A DNA stretch of 6,630 nucleotides from JAFALX01 sp050734185 (GCA_050734185.1 JBOHUE010000102.1:1-6630); one strand, 5' to 3'; counted from the first letter of the stretch, positions 1 to 5,547 are shown. Numbers and translations are program-made. The notes: generated by a model from the sequence alone, not told the origin.

Positions 1-52
1 GGTCTGGGAGCTGGTGGCCCCGGCCCCTGCGGCGCGCATCAGCGAGTACTGA
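1..52 (+). CDS. 3' end of an unidentified gene (partial)
   Basis: Reading from base 2 gives 16 residues (VWELVAPAPAARISEY) before a TGA at 50-52. Almost every codon in this frame ends in G or C, as expected for coding DNA in this genome. The other two plus frames are open here but show shuffled third positions, so this is the likely coding frame. The gene starts before the window. The fragment is too short to assign a family. Its stop lies 23 nt before the next start (76), and a -10-like hexamer sits in that gap, so the next gene probably has its own promoter rather than depending on this one. Confidence 0.5.
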   Translation, partial: VWELVAPAPAARISEY

Positions 53-61
53 CACCCGTTC

Positions 62-67
62 TAGACT
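62..67 (+). promoter_or_regulatory. Candidate -10 box (TAGACT) for a leaderless transcript
   Basis: TAGACT fits the actinobacterial TANNNT -10 pattern and ends 8 nt before the GTG at 76. Transcription would then begin at or next to the start codon. No Shine-Dalgarno sequence lies upstream of 76, which agrees with a leaderless mRNA. I see no convincing -35 element at 16-19 bp spacing. The same arrangement occurs before 5548 and, on the other strand, before 5490. Confidence 0.45.
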
Positions 68-75
68 CGGCTGCA

Positions 76-384
76 GTGTCCGAGATGCAGCCGACCGAGC
101 TGGACGGAGAGGCGCGCATCGCGCCGCGGCGGCGCGGCCACGCCCGGGTCACCGTTGAGCGCGCGCAGCTCGCGGGCGACGCTGCCGGACGGGTGGAGCT
201 GCTCGTGCTCCAGGCCCCCGGCGACGTGCTCGAGCCGGCCGAGGCGATCCCGCCGCCGGCGCCGCCACCACCGGTCGGACGTCTGATGGCCGATCTCATG
301 CGCGGTGAGGGCTGGCTCGCCGCGGCCGTCCTCGTCGTGGCCCTGGTCGCCGTCTTCGTCATCGGGCTGTGGCTCACGCACTGA
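76..384 (+). CDS. Small proline-rich tail-anchored membrane protein, unknown function
   Basis: This encodes 102 aa from a GTG start. I do not recognise a family. Residues 1-57 are soluble and charged, with a short strand-like stretch around 40-46 (VELLVLQ). Residues 58-66 are almost all proline (EAIPPPAPPPP region), and residues 79-101 form a single strong hydrophobic helix ending one residue before the C-terminus (WLTH). This predicts a cytoplasmic N-terminal part anchored by its tail. The reading frame is open back to base 1, so a longer protein is formally possible. However, codon composition before 76 is not coding-like in this frame, and a -10 box ends 8 nt before the GTG. The 3' end overlaps the hydrolase gene by 16 nt, so the two are probably co-transcribed and translationally coupled. 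Third positions are strongly G/C, supporting a real gene. Confidence 0.65.
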   Translation: MSEMQPTELDGEARIAPRRRGHARVTVERAQLAGDAAGRVELLVLQAPGDVLEPAEAIPPPAPPPPVGRLMADLMRGEGWLAAAVLVVALVAVFVIGLWLTH

Positions 385-1286
385 GACGCCGCCGGACCGT
401 CGCTGGATCCGCCTCGCTCCTGGCCCTGGGCTGGGCGGCCGCCTGCGCCCTCGTCTATCGCGGAGCGTTCGGCCGCCGGGCCCCCGATCCCCGGCTCGCG
501 ACGCCCTCAGACTTCGGCGTCGAGCACGAGACCCTCGATCTGCGCACCGCCGATGGCGTCTGCCTGGCGGCGTGGTATCTGCCCGGCACGCGCAGCGCGG
601 CGGTGGTGGTGAGCTCGGGCTATCGCCGCCACCCGGGCGAGGTGCTGGGCATCGGGGTTGCGCTGCAGCGCGCGGGCTTCCACGTCGCCGTCTACGGCTG
701 GCGCGGAACTCCCGGCAGCGATGAGGCGGCGCACACCCTCGGCGTCTACGAGCGGCACGACCTCGAGGCGGCGGTCAACGCCATGGCGGCGCGGCTCGGG
801 TCGGTGCCGATCGGGCTCCTCGGGTACTCGATGGGCGGCGCCGTGTCGATCAGCGTCGCTGCCGATGACGCCCGCATCGCTGCCGTCTGCACCGACAGCG
901 CGTTCGCCGACCCGCAGACGGTGATCGGTGAGCACGTGCGCAGCGCTCTTCGTATCCCGGCGGCGTTGGTGATGACGCCGGTGATGGCGCTCTTCGCCCG
1001 GCGCACCGGAGCACGCCTGACCGACTTCCGCCCGCTGCTCGCCGTGGGCCGGATTGCGCCGCGGCCGCTGTTGCTTATCCACGGCGAGGCCGACACCGCC
1101 GTTCCGATCCACCACGCGGAGCAGCTCTACGCCGCCGCCGGTGAGCCCAAGGAGCTCTGGCGCGTTCCCGGAGTCGGCCACGTCGGCGCCTACTTCGCCG
1201 GCCGCACCGAGTACGTGCGCCGAGTCACCGGGTTCTTCGAGGACGCGCTCCGCCGGCGCGAGCGGGAGGGCGCGGCGCTCTCCTGA
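369..1286 (+). CDS. Membrane-anchored alpha/beta hydrolase (serine hydrolase)
   Basis: This encodes 305 aa with an alpha/beta-hydrolase fold. An N-terminal signal anchor has an arginine cluster (residues 6-9) followed by a hydrophobic helix at about 11-30, so the catalytic domain should lie outside the membrane. The nucleophile elbow GYSMGG is at 152-157 with Ser154. The acid is probably Asp242 in HGEADTAVP (238-246), and the catalytic His271 lies in GVGHVG (268-273). Overall order and spacing match family hydrolases such as the YqkD/BAAT-like and dienelactone-hydrolase-related groups. The substrate (ester, thioester, lipid or peptide) cannot be read from the sequence. The GTG start at 369 overlaps the preceding small membrane protein by 16 nt and gives a complete anchor, which favours it over downstream starts. 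A perfect 8-bp hairpin directly follows the TGA. Confidence 0.85.
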   Translation: MAHALRRRRTVAGSASLLALGWAAACALVYRGAFGRRAPDPRLATPSDFGVEHETLDLRTADGVCLAAWYLPGTRSAAVVVSSGYRRHPGEVLGIGVALQRAGFHVAVYGWRGTPGSDEAAHTLGVYERHDLEAAVNAMAARLGSVPIGLLGYSMGGAVSISVAADDARIAAVCTDSAFADPQTVIGEHVRSALRIPAALVMTPVMALFARRTGARLTDFRPLLAVGRIAPRPLLLIHGEADTAVPIHHAEQLYAAAGEPKELWRVPGVGHVGAYFAGRTEYVRRVTGFFEDALRRREREGAALS

Positions 1287-1308
1287 GGCGCCGGATTGTC
1301 CCGGCGCC
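1287..1308 (+). terminator. Terminator-like hairpin after the hydrolase gene
   Basis: The arms GGCGCCGG (1287-1294) and CCGGCGCC (1301-1308) are perfectly complementary over 8 bp with a 6-nt loop (ATTGTC), starting at the base directly after the TGA at 1284-1286. No T-tract follows, so this is not a classic intrinsic terminator. U-less hairpins are often reported as transcript ends in high-GC actinobacteria, and an RNA-stabilising role is also possible. The radC gene starts 31 nt downstream and has no clear promoter of its own, so any termination is probably partial. Confidence 0.45.
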
Positions 1309-1339
1309 GGGCCGCCGGTGGCGACAGCCTGGTGCGGCT

Positions 1340-1996
1340 GTGGACGGGGACGCGGAGCTGGCGGTGCTCACCGAGGCCGAACTCATCGCCCACGTGATCG
1401 GCGGTGGCCGGCCCACCGCGGCGGCGCGGGAACTCGCGCTCCGCGTCGCGGGTATCCCGTCGTGGGAGCGGCGGGCACTGGGTCAGGCCGGTCTGGTGCG
1501 TGAGCACGGGCTCAGCCAGGAGCGAGCCCTGCGCCTGGCGGCGATATGGGAGCTGGCGGAGCGCTGGCAGCCCGACGAGCGACCCGCGATCGCGTCGCCA
1601 CGCGACGCGGTGCTGCTCCTGGAGCGGCTTCGCACCCGCCGCGCCGAAGAGGTGGTGGCGATCCTGCTCGACGCACGGCAGCGGCCGCTCAGCATCGAGA
1701 GCGTCGTCGTCGGGAGCGTCAACGCGTCGCGCCTGCAGCCGCGCGACGTGTTCGCCCCCGCTCTGCGCGCCGGCGCGGTATCAGTCATTCTCGGCCACAA
1801 CCACCCGAGCGGCGATCCGTCGCCGAGTCGCGCCGACAGGCTGGTGACTGCGCTGCTGCGCACTGCCGGGGAGCTGCTTGGGGTGATGGTCATCGACCAC
1901 GTGATCATCGCCCGCCGCGGACACCATTCCTTTCGCGACGCCGACAACTGGGACGGTGACGCCGCAGCCGCAGCGGACGGGCCTGTGCTACGGTGA
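1340..1996 (+). CDS. radC: RadC family JAB/MPN-domain protein
   Basis: This encodes 218 aa, close to the usual RadC length of about 220. Residues 10-75 hold the helix-hairpin-helix-like N-terminal part, beginning with an LTEAEL...GGGRP pattern typical of RadC starts. Residues 84-202 form the JAB/MPN domain. The metal-binding JAMM-type motif is complete: H153-N-H155-P-SGDPSP-S163-R-A-D166, with a probable partner glutamate near E120 and the family's C-terminal IDHVII...F pattern at 185-198. Despite the name, a general DNA-repair role for RadC is not well supported, and the family's biochemical activity is uncertain. The GTG start at 1340 has no good Shine-Dalgarno, but it gives the expected N-terminus. 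The alanine- and aspartate-rich tail (203-218) is unconserved. No mobile or anti-restriction genes are nearby, so this looks like the chromosomal copy and not a plasmid version. Confidence 0.9.
   Translation: MDGDAELAVLTEAELIAHVIGGGRPTAAARELALRVAGIPSWERRALGQAGLVREHGLSQERALRLAAIWELAERWQPDERPAIASPRDAVLLLERLRTRRAEEVVAILLDARQRPLSIESVVVGSVNASRLQPRDVFAPALRAGAVSVILGHNHPSGDPSPSRADRLVTALLRTAGELLGVMVIDHVIIARRGHHSFRDADNWDGDAAAAADGPVLR
1989..1994 (+). promoter_or_regulatory. Possible -10 box (TACGGT) for the helicase
   Basis: TACGGT fits TANNNT and overlaps the last codons of radC. If used, transcription would start near 2001 and give a leader of roughly 135 nt before the helicase start. No matching -35 is visible. 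It is the only TANNNT hexamer I noted that could give a helicase leader of this length, so support is weak. Confidence 0.2.
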
Positions 1997-2050
1997 CGCC
2001 ACCAGCGATGCACGTCTGCGTCGCATGCCACCTTGGTGAACCTCTCTCCG

Positions 2051-2125
2051 CTCCTCTGGACGCGGGTCCTCAAGAACCGGCAACAATCTCCAGAGAGGCG
2101 AACCGGGACCGGTGGACGCCGGCCC
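2051..2125 (+). promoter_or_regulatory. Structured 5' leader of the helicase gene (two potential hairpins)
   Basis: The 141-nt gap between radC and the helicase contains two potential RNA hairpins. The first pairs CTCTGGA (2054-2060) with TCCAGAG (2089-2095) around a 28-nt loop. A competing partner, CCTCTCT (2041-2047), can instead pair with AGAGAGG (2092-2098), so two conformations are possible. The second has GGG-A-CCGG (2105-2112) pairing with CCGGCCC (2119-2125), a TGGACG loop and one bulged A. It ends two nt before the Shine-Dalgarno core. Long leaders are known upstream of some bacterial DEAD-box helicase genes as cold-shock or autoregulatory elements. I cannot match this one to a named RNA family. 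Confidence 0.35.
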
Positions 2126-2127
2126 TT

Positions 2128-2132
2128 AAGGA
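2128..2132 (+). promoter_or_regulatory. Ribosome binding site AAGGA that sets the helicase start
   Basis: AAGGA at 2128-2132 lies 5 nt before the GTG at 2138. It is one of the few clear Shine-Dalgarno sequences in the window and decides against the upstream in-frame TTG (2033) and GTG (2036). Those would add about 35 residues with no resemblance to helicase N-termini. Confidence 0.7.
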
Positions 2133-2137
2133 ACCAC

Positions 2138-3415
2138 GTGACAGACACATTCGAGAACGTCGGCGTACGCACGCGTACTGCCGCTTCCCTCAGCGCAGCC
2201 GGTTTCACCACGCCCAACTCCGTCCAGTGCGATGCGATCCCCCCGCTGCTGGCACGGAACGATTGCGTGATCCAGGCCCCGACCGGCTCCGGCAAGACGC
2301 TTGCGTTCGCCGTGCCCATGATCGAGCGACTCGCCGGACATCACGGCCACGGGGCTCGCAGCCTCGTCCTCGTCCCGACACGCGAGCTCGCATCGCAGGT
2401 GGCGGCGTGCATCCGGCAAGTCGATAAAGCGCTGCGCACGGTCGTGCTCATCGGCGGTGTGGGCTACGGCCCGCAGCACAGCGGCCTGCGCAACGCACCC
2501 GATGTGATCGTTGCGTGCCCGGGCCGGCTGCTCGACCTCGCCATGCGCGGTGACGCGCGTCTGGGGAAGATCGAGTACCTCGTGCTCGACGAGGCAGACG
2601 AGATGCTCGACCAGGGTTTTGCGCAGGCTGTCGAAAAGATCATCGGCCTGTGTCCGCGAGCCGACGACCGCAACGCGCGTCAGACCGTTCTCGCATCCGC
2701 AACGATGCCCGAATGGGTGCAGCAGATGATCCGCAAGCATCTGCGCAACCCGGTGCGCGTCGAGGGCGAGCAGCATCAGAAACCCCAGCTCGAGCACGGG
2801 CTCATGACTGTGCGAGCGGACACTAAGGTGCACACGCTTTCCCAGCTGCTGCGGCGCCAGCGAACCGAGAGTCTCAACCAGACGATCGTCTTCCATCGCA
2901 CGAAGCACGGGGTCAAGAAGCTGGCCCGCGACCTCGCGCAGCGGGGGCACTCCACCGCCGAGCTGCAGGGCAACCTTTCGCAGAACGCTCGCGACCGCGC
3001 TCTGGATTCCTTCCGGAGCAATGACGCCGAGGTGCTCGTCGCCACCAACGTTGCAGCGCGCGGGATCGACGTCGTCAACGTCGGCCTGGTGATCAACTTC
3101 GAGCTGCCCGAGACACCCCAGTGGCTCACCCACCGTGTGGGCCGCACCGCGCGCAACGGAGCCGAGGGCAAGGCCATCACGTTCGTCTCCGAGCAGGACG
3201 CGGCGCAGTGGCGCAAGCTGCGTCAGCTGGGCGCGCCCGCGCTGCGCCGTCTGCACGGAGACCGGCTCCTCGAGACGGGGGAGTGGATGTTGACTGAAGC
3301 GCACGATCCTGCCGTCACAGCGCCGGCCGGTCCCAGGCCTGCGCGTCCCAACGGCACCGGGCGGCGACCGCGTCCGCGTCGACGCAACGAACGGTCGCGA
3401 CGGGTGGCCGCTTAG
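2138..3415 (+). CDS. DEAD-box ATP-dependent RNA helicase
   Basis: This encodes 425 aa from GTG 2138 and begins TDTFENVGV, typical of the family start. All core motifs are present in order: Q motif ending at Gln30, motif I APTGSGKT (47-54), Ia PTREL (80-84), a GG motif (106-107), Ib CPGRL (127-131, with Cys replacing the usual Thr), II DEAD (151-154), III SAT (187-189), IV-region VFHRTK (251-256), V ATNVAARGID (302-311) and VI HRVGRTAR (332-339). A basic, proline- and arginine-rich tail (about 397-425) should bind RNA non-specifically. The protein unwinds short RNA duplexes using ATP, with likely roles in ribosome assembly or mRNA turnover. It resembles the RhlE/DeaD-type bacterial helicases, but I do not assign a subfamily symbol. 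A- and T-ending codons are visibly more frequent than in the neighbouring genes. It has a structured leader and a good RBS, and its TAG stop overlaps the stop of the convergent gcdH. Confidence 0.95.
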   Translation: MTDTFENVGVRTRTAASLSAAGFTTPNSVQCDAIPPLLARNDCVIQAPTGSGKTLAFAVPMIERLAGHHGHGARSLVLVPTRELASQVAACIRQVDKALRTVVLIGGVGYGPQHSGLRNAPDVIVACPGRLLDLAMRGDARLGKIEYLVLDEADEMLDQGFAQAVEKIIGLCPRADDRNARQTVLASATMPEWVQQMIRKHLRNPVRVEGEQHQKPQLEHGLMTVRADTKVHTLSQLLRRQRTESLNQTIVFHRTKHGVKKLARDLAQRGHSTAELQGNLSQNARDRALDSFRSNDAEVLVATNVAARGIDVVNVGLVINFELPETPQWLTHRVGRTARNGAEGKAITFVSEQDAAQWRKLRQLGAPALRRLHGDRLLETGEWMLTEAHDPAVTAPAGPRPARPNGTGRRPRPRRRNERSRRVAA

Positions 3416-4578
3416 CCGAAGGCGTCCTCGCCCGTCAGCGCCTTGCCGATGACCAGGGTGTGGACCTCCTCGCTGCCCTCATACGTGAGCACGGTTTCCA
3501 GGTTCGCCATGTGGCGCGCAACCGGATACCGCAGCGTCAGTCCGTTGGCGCCGAGGACCGTGCGCGCGCTGCGCGCGATGTCCAGGGCGCTGCGAACGTT
3601 GGCCCGCTTCGCGAGCGATATCTGGATTGGGTTGACGCGGCCCTCGTCCTTGAGCGCGCCGAGTCGCTGCGCAACAAGGCGGCCCTGCACCATCGCCGTT
3701 GCCATGTCGACGAGCTTTTGCTGAGTCAGCTGAAACGCGGCGATCGGCTTGCCGAACGCGGTTCGCTCCCGACTGTACGAGAGTGCAGCTTCGTAGCACG
3801 CGCGCGCGGCGCCCATCGCGCCCCAGGCGATGCCGTAACGCGCCTCGTTGAGACACGCGAGCGCCGCGCCGAGTCCGGTCGCTCCGGGGAGCGCAGCTGC
3901 CCGAGAAACGCGAACCGACTCGAACACCAGCTCCGAGGTCACCGACGCGCGCAGCGACAGCTTGTCGTCAATGTCGCGGGCGCTGAGGCCGTGCGCATCG
4001 CGCTCGACGAGGAAGCCACGAACACCGGAGTCGGTCGCCGCCCACACCACGGCGACGCCGGCGATGGATCCGTTGGTGATCCATAGCTTGGTGCCGTCGA
4101 TGACCCAGTCGTCGCCGTCGCGGCGTGCCCGCGTGCGCATCGCTGCGGGGTCGGACCCGGCGTCCGGTTCCGTGAGCGCGAAGCAGCCGATGAGCCGGCC
4201 CGCCGCCATCTCGGGCAGGAACCGGTCGCGCTGCTCGTCGCTGCCGAACGCGCGGATCGCGTACATCGCCAGCGATCCCTGCACCGAGACGAACGAGCGA
4301 ATGGCGCTGTCACACGCCTCGAGCTCCTCGCACGCGACGCCGTAGGCGACGGCACTCGCGCCGGCGCAGCCGTATCCCTGCAGATGCATGCCCAGCAACC
4401 CGAGCTCAGCGAGCCCGGTGACCAGCTCGCGCGGGAACGTGCCGTGCTCGAAGTGCTCGGAGATCACCGGGAGCGCGCGCTCGCGCACGAAGGCGGCAAC
4501 GGTGCTGCGCACGAGCCGAGCCTCGTCGTCGAGCAGGTCGTCGACCGCGTAGAGATCGTCGGCGTCGGTGCCGGCCAT
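3412..4578 (-). CDS. gcdH: Glutaryl-CoA dehydrogenase-type acyl-CoA dehydrogenase
   Basis: This encodes 388 aa, a full-length acyl-CoA dehydrogenase: alpha-helical N-terminal domain (about 15-130), beta domain (about 131-235) and C-terminal four-helix domain (about 236-385). Features of glutaryl-CoA dehydrogenase as opposed to general acyl-CoA dehydrogenases are Arg94 in RSFVSVQGSL (94-103), which binds the substrate carboxylate in this family; the flavin-contact region CFALTEPDAGSD (132-143); LSLRASVT (207-214); NEARYGIAWG (244-253); and TYEGSEEVHTL (365-375) with catalytic base Glu367. The enzyme uses FAD to oxidise and decarboxylate glutaryl-CoA to crotonyl-CoA and passes electrons to ETF. 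The pathway is lysine, tryptophan or aromatic-acid degradation. It acts in the cytoplasm. The ATG start at 4578 lies 10 nt after the thioredoxin-like gene stop, so it is the last gene of that operon. No other glutarate-pathway gene is visible. A non-decarboxylating relative cannot be excluded. Confidence 0.9.
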   Translation of the reverse strand: MAGTDADDLYAVDDLLDDEARLVRSTVAAFVRERALPVISEHFEHGTFPRELVTGLAELGLLGMHLQGYGCAGASAVAYGVACEELEACDSAIRSFVSVQGSLAMYAIRAFGSDEQRDRFLPEMAAGRLIGCFALTEPDAGSDPAAMRTRARRDGDDWVIDGTKLWITNGSIAGVAVVWAATDSGVRGFLVERDAHGLSARDIDDKLSLRASVTSELVFESVRVSRAAALPGATGLGAALACLNEARYGIAWGAMGAARACYEAALSYSRERTAFGKPIAAFQLTQQKLVDMATAMVQGRLVAQRLGALKDEGRVNPIQISLAKRANVRSALDIARSARTVLGANGLTLRYPVARHMANLETVLTYEGSEEVHTLVIGKALTGEDAFG

Positions 4579-4588
4579 GCGGCGATGC

Positions 4589-5023
4589 CTAGATCGCGGC
4601 GGGTTCGGGAAGCCGCAGTCCGGCGTCGATCAGCTGCCGGTGCAGCGTGTCGGCGGGGGCGAAGCCTGCGTTGATGGCGGCGATCGAATGATCCGGCCGC
4701 AGCACGATCGTCGTCGGCAGCGTGAGCACACGGTAGCGGCGAGTCAGATCAGGGTCGACGGCGACATCCACCTCGCGGATGCTGACCGCGCGGCCGAGCC
4801 TGTCCGGCAGCGAGAGCAGCGCCGGCCGCTGCGCGACGTGACACACGCTGCAGTGCTCGCCGGTGAAGTACAGGACCGACGGATCGGCATCGGGCGGGGC
4901 TGCGACCGTTTCGTCCACCGTCTGACCGAGCAGGCCGCGCTGACGGCGGCGCTGCAGCTGCAGCGTCAGCGCGGCGGCGCCGATCACCCCGACCGCAATG
5001 AGCGGCGCGAGCACGAGGAGCAT
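4589..5023 (-). CDS. Membrane-anchored thioredoxin-like protein (CSVC)
   Basis: This encodes 144 aa from the ATG whose A is the last base of the upstream TGA stop (TGATG overlap), which indicates translational coupling. An upstream in-frame start at 5149 would add 42 non-hydrophobic residues lying entirely over the DUF4395 gene, and I reject it. Residues 2-24 are one membrane helix followed by RRRQR (25-29), so by the positive-inside rule the thioredoxin domain (about 48-140) should face the cytoplasm. The redox motif C58-S-V-C61 follows strand VLYFTGEH. The conserved cis-proline is P103 in TLPTT (101-105), after the VDVAVDPDLTRRY segment that is typical of thioredoxin folds. It should reduce or exchange disulfides, or act as a redox partner of the adjacent DUF4395 protein. 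The motif plus His62 reads CXXCH, but the fold context argues against heme c. The client protein is unknown. Confidence 0.85.
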   Translation of the reverse strand: MLLVLAPLIAVGVIGAAALTLQLQRRRQRGLLGQTVDETVAAPPDADPSVLYFTGEHCSVCHVAQRPALLSLPDRLGRAVSIREVDVAVDPDLTRRYRVLTLPTTIVLRPDHSIAAINAGFAPADTLHRQLIDAGLRLPEPAAI

Positions 5024-5490
5024 CAGACGCCCGACGGCGACCTCCGCCGCAACGGAAACACGCCCACCCTCACCAGCTGCGTGTAGATGATGCAGCCGAC
5101 GCAGATGTCGAATGCGAAGTTGAGGAACGCCAGCGCAAAGACGATCCATCCCAGCACCCAGGCGACGTCGACGGGACCGACGAACACGATGATGCTGGCG
5201 ATCGTGAGGAACACGCCGCCGAGCAGCTGCGCGAAGCGATGCGGCGTGGGGTCCTCGACCTGCACGCGCGGGCGCACCCAGCCCAGCGGCTTCAGGAGAT
5301 GGAGATACAGCTGCCGCGGGAGGTTCAGCTCGGGCGACGCCACCGCGGCCAGCATCATGAGTGCGAGCGCAGGCAGTACGTACGCGGCGCGCGCGTGGAA
5401 GAAGCTGACGACGTATCCGACCACCACGCCCGACATCAGGATCGCCTGGTTGACCTTGAGGACGCTCCGGTCAAAGGGCACCGCTTCCAT
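5023..5490 (-). CDS. DUF4395 family integral membrane protein
   Basis: This encodes 155 aa. It matches the DUF4395 pattern: an FDRSVLKVNQ start (6-15), hydrophobic helices at about 16-31 and 35-51, an amphipathic basic loop (52-86) containing PTPHRFAQLLGG (81-92), helices at about 88-105 and 109-128, then the signature FAFDICVGCIIY (125-136) with Cys130 and Cys133. The charge distribution suggests four helices with both ends and the large loop in the cytoplasm, which puts the Cys pair near the inner face. The family's molecular function is unknown. The frequent coupling of DUF4395 to thioredoxin-like genes, and the one-base stop/start overlap here, point to membrane thiol redox exchange. The ATG at 5490 is preceded by no Shine-Dalgarno but by a TAGCAT -10 box 9 nt upstream, so the transcript is probably leaderless or nearly so. 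Confidence 0.85.
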   Translation of the reverse strand: MEAVPFDRSVLKVNQAILMSGVVVGYVVSFFHARAAYVLPALALMMLAAVASPELNLPRQLYLHLLKPLGWVRPRVQVEDPTPHRFAQLLGGVFLTIASIIVFVGPVDVAWVLGWIVFALAFLNFAFDICVGCIIYTQLVRVGVFPLRRRSPSGV

Positions 5491-5499
5491 CAGAACGAA

Positions 5500-5505
5500 A
5501 TGCTA
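5500..5505 (-). promoter_or_regulatory. Candidate -10 box (TAGCAT) for the DUF4395-Trx-gcdH operon
   Basis: On the minus strand TAGCAT occupies 5505-5500, and its end is 9 nt from the ATG at 5490. That predicts a leader of only a few nucleotides. No -35 consensus is evident. The expected -35 position (about 5523-5528) falls on an inverted repeat, which would suit control by a bound regulator. Confidence 0.45.
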
Positions 5506-5522
5506 CCGGAATAGTCGGAATT

Positions 5523-5534
5523 ACCGCAGGCGGT
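5523..5534. promoter_or_regulatory. Inverted repeat, candidate operator in the divergent promoter
   Basis: ACCGC-AG-GCGGT is a perfect 5+5 bp inverted repeat with a 2-bp centre. It lies directly against the TAGAGT box of the rubrerythrin gene and in the -35 zone of the opposite promoter, so one dimeric regulator could control both directions. A direct repeat CGGAAT (5507-5512 and 5516-5521) lies alongside. In such GC-rich DNA a repeat this short can arise by chance. Confidence 0.3.
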
Positions 5535-5540
5535 TAGAGT
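5535..5540 (+). promoter_or_regulatory. Candidate -10 box (TAGAGT) for rubrerythrin-DUF3501
   Basis: TAGAGT fits TANNNT and ends 7 nt before the GTG at 5548. This is the spacing expected if transcription starts on the start codon. The intervening CCCGCTC cannot serve as a Shine-Dalgarno. No convincing -35 is seen. Confidence 0.5.
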
Positions 5541-5547
5541 CCCGCTC

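Noticed and set aside
49..54. CTGACA as a -35 element for the TAGACT box
   Set aside because: It resembles TTGACA but leaves only 7 bp to the -10, far too short for a functional spacer.
1..75. Upstream extension of the 102-aa protein through the open frame to base 1
   Set aside because: Third-position composition in that frame is not coding-like before 76, whereas the adjacent frame ending at 52 is strongly coding-like.
1340..1996. RadC as a sign of a plasmid, phage or defence island
   Set aside because: Plasmid and phage RadC-like proteins exist, but there are no integrases, transposases, anti-restriction or toxin genes around it, and the neighbours are ordinary chromosomal genes.
2033..2137. 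Longer helicase N-terminus from TTG 2033 or GTG 2036
   Set aside because: The extra 35 residues look like translated leader, and a good AAGGA site 5 nt before GTG 2138 gives the family-typical N-terminus.
2126..3304. Long minus-strand open frame (392 codons) opposite the helicase
   Set aside because: It is a shadow of the helicase gene in GC-rich DNA. The plus strand carries all DEAD-box motifs, and the minus translation shows no recognisable domain.
3376..3385. Ten-base palindrome GCGTCGACGC near the end of the helicase gene
   Set aside because: It lies in arginine-rich coding sequence (basic tail), where GC-rich palindromes are expected by chance. It has no terminator features.
5024..5149. 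Longer thioredoxin-like protein starting at 5149
   Set aside because: The extension lies wholly over the DUF4395 gene and is arginine/histidine-rich. ATG 5023 overlaps the upstream stop by one base and starts right at the membrane helix.
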